Assembly: GCA_023419055.1 (NCBI GenBank)
Contig: JAEZYO010000065.1
Span: forward strand, 1-10,737
Direction of reading: 5' to 3'
Origin: Pseudomonadota bacterium
GTDB lineage: Bacteria; Myxococcota; Polyangia; Polyangiales; Polyangiaceae
Length of the DNA stretch: 10,737 nucleotides
The notes under the pieces are model-generated. The model was not told the origin of the DNA and searched no databases. It worked only from the letters and a program-made list of their open reading frames with translations. Within the stretch, counting starts at the first letter, position 1. Every line of letters begins with the position of its first letter. The position numbers and the translations under genes are program-made. Positions 6,971 through 10,737 of this stretch are shown here, piece after piece.

Positions 6971-7119
6971 CCCGCAGCGCGGTCGCCTGCGACTACCTCG
7001 GCGGCCTGCCGAGAACCCACGGTTCCCTTGGGTTGCAGGCGCGGAGGCGCCGTAGCGCACCCGAGCCAGAGTGAAAAGCTGCCGAACAGCAGTAGCAGAG
7101 CCGCGCGCGGTATCGACAT
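6826..7119 (-). CDS. Possible small lipoprotein overlapping the CitE-like gene in antisense (doubtful)
   Basis: A 97-residue reading frame begins MSIPRAALLLLFGSFSLWLGC, a good-looking lipoprotein signal with a lipobox cysteine at position 21 (LWLGC). The rest has no recognisable domain. The last 145 nt lie antisense to the 3' end of the CitE-like gene, and the purine-rich GAGGG is only 1 nt before ATG, too close for a normal ribosome binding site. It could be a real small lipoprotein, a 5' remnant of a decayed gene, or chance. The FNR-type box at 7154-7169 is centred 41.5 bp upstream of base 7120, which would fit an almost leaderless leftward transcript. Confidence 0.25.
   Translation of the reverse strand: MSIPRAALLLLFGSFSLWLGCATAPPRLQPKGTVGSRQAAEVVAGDRAAGHAPGLAKRARLAAKIFAKERSPNSSSVRPVCATSSRSMAPEFLARRK
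6982..7034 (+). terminator. Tandem hairpins after the purine operon (candidate terminator region)
   Basis: Three inverted repeats follow the last operon gene by 11 nt: GTCGC/GCGAC (6982-6993), CTCGGC/GCCGAG around a 5-nt loop (6997-7013) and AACCCA/TGGGTT around a 9-nt loop (7014-7034). None has a U-tract, so intrinsic termination is uncertain. Position alone suggests transcript-end processing or termination. Confidence 0.35.
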
Positions 7120-7153
7120 GCCCTCGACAATGGCGATTCCAAGAGCCCGCCGC

Positions 7154-7169
7154 CTTGATCTCGATCAAG
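7154..7169. promoter_or_regulatory. FNR/CRP-family operator (perfect TTGAT-N4-ATCAA)
   Basis: CTTGATCTCGATCAAG is an inverted repeat with 7-bp arms and contains an exact match to the FNR consensus TTGAT-N4-ATCAA. If it activates rightward as a class II site (centre at -41.5), the start would be near 7203 and the -10 at 7191-7196 reads TTACCT, a weak but plausible hexamer. The small membrane gene at 7267 would be the target. It could also act leftward. Binding is inferred from sequence only. Confidence 0.45.
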
Positions 7170-7229
7170 AACGCGCTGGGTGGGAGGCGGTTACCTGGCG
7201 GAAATTTTGCCCGGAACAGCCTCCCGCTC

Positions 7230-7255
7230 GCGGTCGTTCGACGTCACGCGACCGC
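7230..7255 (+). other. Inverted repeat in the leader of the small membrane gene
   Basis: GCGGTCG (7230-7236) and CGACCGC (7249-7255) are perfect 7-bp arms around a 12-nt loop, ending 11 nt before ATG 7267. In RNA this would place a GC-rich hairpin just before the translation start, where no good Shine-Dalgarno is visible. It may be a leader structure, a protein-binding site, or chance in GC-rich DNA. Confidence 0.3.
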
Positions 7256-7266
7256 TCCCGAAGACC

Positions 7267-7434
7267 ATGAGCTCCGTCCACGTCCTCGGTATTCTCGTGA
7301 TCCTCACGGCGGCTACCGTCGGAGGGCTCTTCCTCCAGTGGCATTCGCGAAACTGGGCGCTCGGCGCGCTCTGCGGAGCTGTCGCGGGGTTCGGGGCGAC
7401 GGCGCTCCGGGACTACTCGTGCTCCCGTCGGTAG
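7267..7434 (+). CDS. Small two-helix membrane protein (55 aa), unknown function
   Basis: The product is 55 residues with two hydrophobic segments: about 5-25 (HVLGILVILTAATVGGLFLQW) split by the polar HSRN from about 30-46 (ALGALCGAVAGFGATAL), and a basic C-terminal tail ending CSRR. That is the layout of a small hairpin-type inner-membrane protein. I do not recognise a family. It is downstream of an FNR-type box and followed 13 nt later by a long hairpin that separates it from a convergent gene, both of which favour a real gene. Against it, the ribosome binding site is poor (GAAGA 2 nt before ATG). A GTG at 7180 would give 84 aa, but the added part is not protein-like and starts upstream of the proposed transcription start. 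Confidence 0.5.
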   Translation: MSSVHVLGILVILTAATVGGLFLQWHSRNWALGALCGAVAGFGATALRDYSCSRR

Positions 7435-7447
7435 TCCGTTTTCAACG

Positions 7448-7505
7448 CCAGAAACGGGGCCGGCGCCGCCTCCCGAGGACGGCTCCGGCCCAAGAACGTT
7501 TCTGG
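7448..7505. terminator. Long hairpin between convergent genes, candidate bidirectional terminator
   Basis: Arms CCAGAAACG (7448-7456) and CGTTTCTGG (7497-7505) pair over 9 bp. GGGCCGG (7457-7463) pairs with CCGGCCC (7485-7491), with a 5-nt bulge (7492-7496) on one side. The inner loop can extend by GCCG/CGGC and CCTC/GAGG. The element sits 13 nt after the stop of the 55-aa gene and 5 nt after the stop of the leftward lectin gene. There is no strong U-tract on either strand. Confidence 0.6.
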
Positions 7506-7510
7506 TGCTT

Positions 7511-8281
7511 TCAGTTCGGGAGCTCGCAGACGAACGTCATGTCGTGCCCGTCGTCGAACCCGGTCAAGGAGCAGTCGACGTCATTCCAGTCCCCAGCGGC
7601 GTGCAGCACCGCGCAGTCTTCCTTCTCCTCGGCGTCGTTGGGCTGTCCGCCCTGCCAGTGCGCGTTGTCTCCGGTGACCTGGGAGCCGTCGGTCCAGCGG
7701 AACTCACCCTCCGTGTCACGATCGTTCGCGCCGATCCAGGTGCTGCCCTCCTGGTTGATGAGCTCGGCGACGTCGCTGTTCTCGTCGGCGTTGTCGAGCT
7801 TCACGAGCGCGCCGCCCTTCGAGACGCAGTAAGCCTGCGCGTCCTCCCAGTCGAGCCCCGCGTTGGCGCAGATGACGTAAGACTCCTCAGTGCGGCAATC
7901 GAACTCGCCGGAGCTTCCGCCTCCACCGCCAACTCCAGGATCGGTGTCGCCGCCGGCGCCGGTCGCGCCAGTGCCGTCACCGCCAGCTTCACCGCTCGGC
8001 TCCGTACCACCGCTGCCGGTCGCGTCCGTGCCGCCGCTGCCAGTCGAATCCGTGCCGCCGCTGCCGGTCGCGTCCGTGCCGCCCGTGCCGCCGCCGGGCA
8101 CGAGAACGCACACGTCCGAGTAGCAAGACAAGCCGGGGTTGCAGGTCTTGTCGGCCTTGCAGGGCTGCCGCTCCTCGCCCGGCTGAGGCGCAGGACTGCT
8201 CGGCATGCTGCTCCCGGAACAGCCCCCAGCGACGGAGAAAGCCAAACCCAACAACCCGAATGTAAGCCCAAGACGCTTCAT
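7511..8281 (-). CDS. Lipoprotein with C-type lectin-like domain
   Basis: The 256-aa protein starts MKRLGLTFGLLGLAFSVAGGC, a type II signal peptide with the lipidated cysteine at 21. A small Cys motif (C41, C47, C53, C58) follows, then a Gly/Ser/Thr/Asp-rich linker (about 63-125) with 8-residue repeats, then a C-type lectin-like domain (about 129-256). The domain shows WIGANDRDTEGEFRWTDGS (182-200), the sugar/Ca-loop region WQGGQPNDAEEKEDC (209-223), GDWNDVDC (230-237) and terminal FVCELPN, with cysteines 138/152/223/237/252 able to form the usual disulfides. The likely role is surface ligand binding, possibly of carbohydrate. The loop reads QPND, neither classical EPN nor QPD, so specificity is open. 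AGAGG 5 nt before ATG supports start 8281; an upstream in-frame ATG at 8338 would bury the signal peptide. It ends next to the 7448-7505 hairpin. Confidence 0.88.
   Translation of the reverse strand: MKRLGLTFGLLGLAFSVAGGCSGSSMPSSPAPQPGEERQPCKADKTCNPGLSCYSDVCVLVPGGGTGGTDATGSGGTDSTGSGGTDATGSGGTEPSGEAGGDGTGATGAGGDTDPGVGGGGGSSGEFDCRTEESYVICANAGLDWEDAQAYCVSKGGALVKLDNADENSDVAELINQEGSTWIGANDRDTEGEFRWTDGSQVTGDNAHWQGGQPNDAEEKEDCAVLHAAGDWNDVDCSLTGFDDGHDMTFVCELPN
8011..8082. repeat. Three 24-bp tandem repeats encoding the lectin lipoprotein linker
   Basis: Units 8011-8034, 8035-8058 and 8059-8082 are head-to-tail. The first and third are identical and the middle differs at a few positions. They encode an octapeptide repeat of the type GGTDATGS/GGTDSTGS in the extracellular linker. 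Such in-frame repeats can change copy number by slippage without breaking the gene. Confidence 0.9.
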
Positions 8282-8467
8282 AAGTACCTCTTTCGACCTC
8301 GTTTCGCGCGGCAAGCTAACACGCGGAGAACTCTGCACGCGACACTCGATCAGCGCTCAGATGCTCGAAAATCCATTCGCGATTCGAGCGCGGCGAGTGA
8401 CGCGGCCCAGCACGAGTCGAGACGGCGTCGCTCGGATGTCACCCGCCAGGTTACGAACCTTTACTTT

Positions 8468-8494
8468 CGATTCAATTCGCCTCGAATTGAATCG
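8468..8494. other. AT-rich perfect inverted repeat, 12-bp arms
   Basis: CGATTCAATTCG (8468-8479), a 3-nt spacer CCT, and CGAATTGAATCG (8483-8494) form a perfect palindrome in GC-rich DNA. It begins 2 nt past the stop of the leftward glycoside hydrolase gene and lies about 190 bp upstream of the leftward lectin gene. The minus-strand sequence after it is A-rich, not U-rich, so it is not a textbook terminator. It could be an operator or an RNA hairpin. A smaller repeat AGGTT/AACCT follows at 8448-8460. The rest of the 8282-8496 spacer shows no gene and no clear promoter. Confidence 0.6.
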
Positions 8495-8496
8495 CG

Positions 8497-9738
8497 CTAC
8501 GGCACGTAGAGGAGCTTCAAAGCATCGTAGGCGGGACGGGGGCTTCGCTCGATGTCGACGAGCCCCCACCACTCCTCGTTGAACGTCTGGTCCGGATAGG
8601 GGCCACCACCCGGAGCCACGCCGCCCACGTCTTGCGTCGCCGGGTTCTCGGCTTTCCACCACTCGTCCGCCCATTCGAAGATCGTGCCGCCTAGCGTGAC
8701 ACCGTCTGCCGTGAGTGCCGCGGAGTGATCGAGGATCTCCTGGGTCAAAGTCTCGACCGCGAGCGCCTGGCTCTCGGGATCGTAGCCCGGAAGGTCCGAG
8801 TTGTACGCGTCCGCCCCGTACTCGGACACGAACATGGGCTTGTCGCTCCTCGATTCCCAAACGCTGAAAAGATCGCCGAAGCCGATGCCGCGGTAGATGT
8901 TGATGCCCCAGATGTCCACGTCGGGCATGCCGTCGACGACCTCGGCCGGAGGCATTTCTCCGTAAACGCTGACGATCGGGTGAGCGCTGTCGGCCGTACG
9001 GATCAGGCTCGCGGCTTCATTCAGGCGCGCGAGAGCTTCGGCGTGCGGCAGATCGACGTAGAGACCGTTGTAGTTCCACTCATTGCCGATAATCCAACCG
9101 ATGATGGCCGGGTGCGCTTTGACGGCGTTCACGCGCTCGGTGACGACGCTCGCCGCGTCGCCGCCGTAGGGGTAGACGCTGTTGAACACCCGGATCCCCG
9201 CGGCGAACAGCGTGTCGAGCACGGCCGTGTCGAGCAGGGGCTCGTACGTGCGGACGGTGTTGATGCCCGCCGCTTGCATGAGCGCGGCGTCGCTCTCGGC
9301 GAAACCAGCGAAATCGAGACCTGCGGGGTGACTGGCGCCTTTCGGCACCGGATTCCAGCACACCCCGCGCACGTGGTACGGCTCGCCGTCGATCAGGAGG
9401 TCGCGCCCGTCGATCCGAACGCCGGTCTCGCCCGTTCCGCCGCTGCCGCCCCCGGTCTCGCCGCCGTTCGAAGCGCCGCCCGAAGTCATGCCGCCGCCCT
9501 GAGCGCCGCTCCCGGTCGAACCGGCTACGCCTCCTGAGGAGCCCCCGGGAGCTCCGCCGCTTCCACCCGGCGCGCCTCCTGCGCCGGAGACGCCGCTACC
9601 CGCTCCGCCGCCCGTACCGGCCCAGGAACTTCCGCCCCCGTTCGAGTCTTCGGAGCATCCGAGCGTACCCAAAGCTGCGAGTACGCCCGTGAGGAGAGCA
9701 GGGAGGGAGGCGCTTCGGCGGGACAAGTCAGGAGACAC
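8497..9738 (-). CDS. Clan GH-A glycoside hydrolase lipoprotein (GH2/GH72-like TIM barrel)
   Basis: The 413-aa protein has an N-terminal signal (about 8-27) ending in the lipobox LGTLGC with C28, a Gly/Ser-rich low-complexity linker (about 33-106), and a TIM-barrel glycoside hydrolase domain (about 107-413). The domain opens with VRGVCWNPVPKG (123-134) and has AGINTVRTYEPLLD (157-170). The probable acid/base is E220 in WIIGNEWNYNG and the probable nucleophile E306 in PMFVSEYGADA, the usual clan GH-A arrangement on strands 4 and 7. It should act outside the cell, anchored to a membrane, on a polysaccharide; the overall pattern recalls GH2 catalytic domains and beta-1,3-glucan-acting GH72, but I cannot fix the family or substrate. 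The start is GTG at 9738, with a weak ribosome binding site; a TTG at 9726 is possible. The GH gene is monocistronic-looking, with inverted repeats on both sides. Confidence 0.82.
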   Translation of the reverse strand: MSPDLSRRSASLPALLTGVLAALGTLGCSEDSNGGGSSWAGTGGGAGSGVSGAGGAPGGSGGAPGGSSGGVAGSTGSGAQGGGMTSGGASNGGETGGGSGGTGETGVRIDGRDLLIDGEPYHVRGVCWNPVPKGASHPAGLDFAGFAESDAALMQAAGINTVRTYEPLLDTAVLDTLFAAGIRVFNSVYPYGGDAASVVTERVNAVKAHPAIIGWIIGNEWNYNGLYVDLPHAEALARLNEAASLIRTADSAHPIVSVYGEMPPAEVVDGMPDVDIWGINIYRGIGFGDLFSVWESRSDKPMFVSEYGADAYNSDLPGYDPESQALAVETLTQEILDHSAALTADGVTLGGTIFEWADEWWKAENPATQDVGGVAPGGGPYPDQTFNEEWWGLVDIERSPRPAYDALKLLYVP

Positions 9739-9863
9739 TACCCAAAGTCGTGTCCGCCTGGGACGCGTTCCGCGCTGCGAAATGAGCGCGCGTCGAGCTC
9801 AGCCGAGTGCGGCGTCTAGCCTGGGAGGAAGGTTCTAGCGTCGTGGGCTCGCGACTTCGCGGC

Positions 9864-9881
9864 GCCTCGCGGCAACGAGGC
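9864..9881. terminator. Small hairpin in the spacer right of the glycoside hydrolase gene
   Basis: GCCTCG (9864-9869) and CGAGGC (9876-9881) pair over 6 bp around a 6-nt loop. It directly abuts the larger 9882-9911 hairpin, downstream of the leftward beta-helix gene. It probably belongs to the same transcript-end structure. Confidence 0.4.
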
Positions 9882-9911
9882 TCCCGCACCGGCGCGTCAT
9901 CCGGTGCGGGA
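9882..9911 (-). terminator. GC-rich 11-bp hairpin after the beta-helix gene
   Basis: TCCCGCACCGG (9882-9892) and CCGGTGCGGGA (9901-9911) pair perfectly around an 8-nt loop, 17 nt past the stop of the leftward beta-helix gene. This is the strongest terminator-like stem in the window. No U-tract follows it on the minus strand, so it would be an I-shaped or Rho-assisted terminator. The remaining 9739-9863 spacer must hold the promoter of the glycoside hydrolase gene, but I see no clear one. Confidence 0.6.
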
Positions 9912-9928
9912 CGGAGCTCGTTCGACTT

Positions 9929-10737
9929 TTATCGCTCGAAGCCGGCGCGGATGTAGTCGTTCAACGCATTCGCGGTGAGCCGGGGATCGTAGTTCAGGCG
10001 GTTCTGCAAGCGCGCCGCGCCGAGGAAGCCGGCCAAGCTCGCTTCGAGCCCGAGCGACTCGGCGTAGGTCTCGACGCTACGTTCTGGATCCGCGAAGCCG
10101 GGATCGGCAGTGACCGCTTGGGCGTCCGACTCCCCGCTCGCGCTCTTCCACCCGTCGATCGAGCCGCCGCCGTCGGCGCAGAACCAGGAGCCCGCCGACG
10201 CCGAGCTGAAGTACTCGTTGCCGGAGTACGTGTAACCGGAGAACGACCCGCTGTGCCCGATGAGGCACGATTTCTGATCGGGATCGACGAAGGTGTTGTC
10301 GCTGACCTCGACGTTCTGATGCCCCGCCGTCTCGCTCACGGACAGGCCTCGGGCCTGTATGCGATAGAAGAGGTTGCCCGAGATGGTGACGGCGTTCGCC
10401 GCGTTGTTCATGTTGATCGCGTACGAGTTCGAGACGCCCGGCTCCCGCTGATTCAAGAAGTAGTTGCCGGAGATCTCGAGCCCGTCGTTGTCCTGGACCT
10501 CGATCCCCCAAGCCAGCGTGCGCCCGGTCGGCTTCGTCCGCCCGATGTCGCTCATCACGTTGTTGCGGATGATCGAGTCGGCGAAGCGCGCGGGAGCGTC
10601 CTTATTCCCACCGATCGAAATACCGATCTCACCCTCGGTGAAGTAGTTGTTCTCGATCAGGGTGCCGGTCATGTCGCCGGTGGTGTCCGAGCGCAGCTTG
10701 ATGGCCATGCTCGAGGCACGCGAGAGGATGTTGTCGC
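9929..10737 (-). CDS. Right-handed parallel beta-helix protein, C-terminal part (5' end beyond window)
   Basis: The open frame runs unbroken from the right window edge (first codons read DNILSRASSM) to TAA at 9929, giving 269 residues without the N-terminus. An internal ATG at 10706-10708 is not the start, because the coil repeats continue upstream of it. Successive Asn-rich coils are typical of a right-handed beta-helix (PbH1-type repeats): IENNYF, IRNNVM, ISGNYF, ISGNLF, VSDNTF and YSGNEYF. The C-terminal 60 or so residues leave the repeat pattern and end LTANALNDYIRAGFER. Such folds occur in secreted polysaccharide lyases, epimerases and surface proteins; no catalytic residues can be assigned. 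The signal peptide, if any, is outside the window. The codon use resembles its neighbours. Confidence 0.85.
   Translation of the reverse strand, partial: DNILSRASSMAIKLRSDTTGDMTGTLIENNYFTEGEIGISIGGNKDAPARFADSIIRNNVMSDIGRTKPTGRTLAWGIEVQDNDGLEISGNYFLNQREPGVSNSYAINMNNAANAVTISGNLFYRIQARGLSVSETAGHQNVEVSDNTFVDPDQKSCLIGHSGSFSGYTYSGNEYFSSASAGSWFCADGGGSIDGWKSASGESDAQAVTADPGFADPERSVETYAESLGLEASLAGFLGAARLQNRLNYDPRLTANALNDYIRAGFER

Noticed and set aside
6245..7168. Leftward 307-aa frame across the operon end
   Set aside because: Low-complexity Glu/Gly/Arg/Val shadow of the CitE-like gene; its upstream part has no signal peptide or domain.
7028..7270. Rightward 80-aa frame in the middle spacer
   Set aside because: Ser/Arg-rich with no hydrophobic pattern or domain, and it ends over the start of the better-supported small membrane gene.
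8011..8082. CRISPR-like array
   Set aside because: The 24-bp units are directly contiguous with no unique spacers and encode an in-frame octapeptide linker.
7505..8509. Rightward 334-aa frame opposite the lectin gene
   Set aside because: Antisense to a gene with signal peptide and conserved lectin cysteines; Ala/Arg/Val-rich without motifs.
8725..9537. Rightward 270-aa frame opposite the glycoside hydrolase
   Set aside because: Antisense shadow. The leftward frame contains the catalytic glutamates and lipobox.
1..10737. tRNA, rRNA, insertion sequence, transposase or phage integrase
   Set aside because: I saw no cloverleaf with the usual conserved bases, no terminal inverted repeats with target duplications, and no transposase or integrase motifs on either strand.

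Overview
This looks like a chromosome segment from a high-GC, large-genome deltaproteobacterium, most likely a myxobacterium (order Polyangiales or a relative). The basis is the strong G/C third-position bias, the tightly packed operon, and two lipoproteins whose signal peptides are followed by long Gly/Ser/Thr-rich linkers, a style common in myxobacteria. The taxonomic placement is inference; there is no marker gene in the window.

Left part (1-6970): a purine-degradation locus. A leftward gene cut by the window edge (1-682) encodes a XanA-type Fe(II)/2-oxoglutarate xanthine dioxygenase; no ORF caller that needs a stop codon would list it. Divergent from it run five rightward genes with 2-nt gaps, ATGA overlaps and one 32-nt gap: a two-Rossmann FAD/NAD(P)H monooxygenase (810-2231, candidate HpyO-type urate hydroxylase), allantoinase (2234-3574), an allantoicase fused to OHCU decarboxylase (3571-5196), 5-hydroxyisourate hydrolase (5193-5528), and a CitE/HpcH-like TIM-barrel protein (5561-6970). 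Read as a pathway: xanthine -> urate (XanA) -> 5-hydroxyisourate (FAD enzyme) -> OHCU (HiuH) -> allantoin (UraD domain) -> allantoate (AllB) -> ureidoglycolate + urea (allantoicase domain). The CitE-like protein is a candidate for handling the glyoxylate end. No molybdenum xanthine dehydrogenase, cofactor-free uricase, ureidoglycolate lyase, permease or regulator is visible.

Middle (6971-7510): 296 bp that hold three small hairpins, a weak antisense lipoprotein ORF and a perfect FNR-type TTGAT-N4-ATCAA box. Then comes a 55-aa two-helix membrane protein (7267-7434) and a long hairpin (7448-7505) separating it from the convergent gene to the right.

Right part (7511-10737): three leftward genes for exported proteins: a C-type-lectin-domain lipoprotein (7511-8281), a clan GH-A glycoside hydrolase lipoprotein (8497-9738), and the C-terminal part of a right-handed beta-helix protein (9929 to the edge). 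Spacers of 215 and 190 bp carry prominent inverted repeats, so these are probably separate transcripts. All three suggest extracellular carbohydrate binding or processing, unrelated to the purine cluster.
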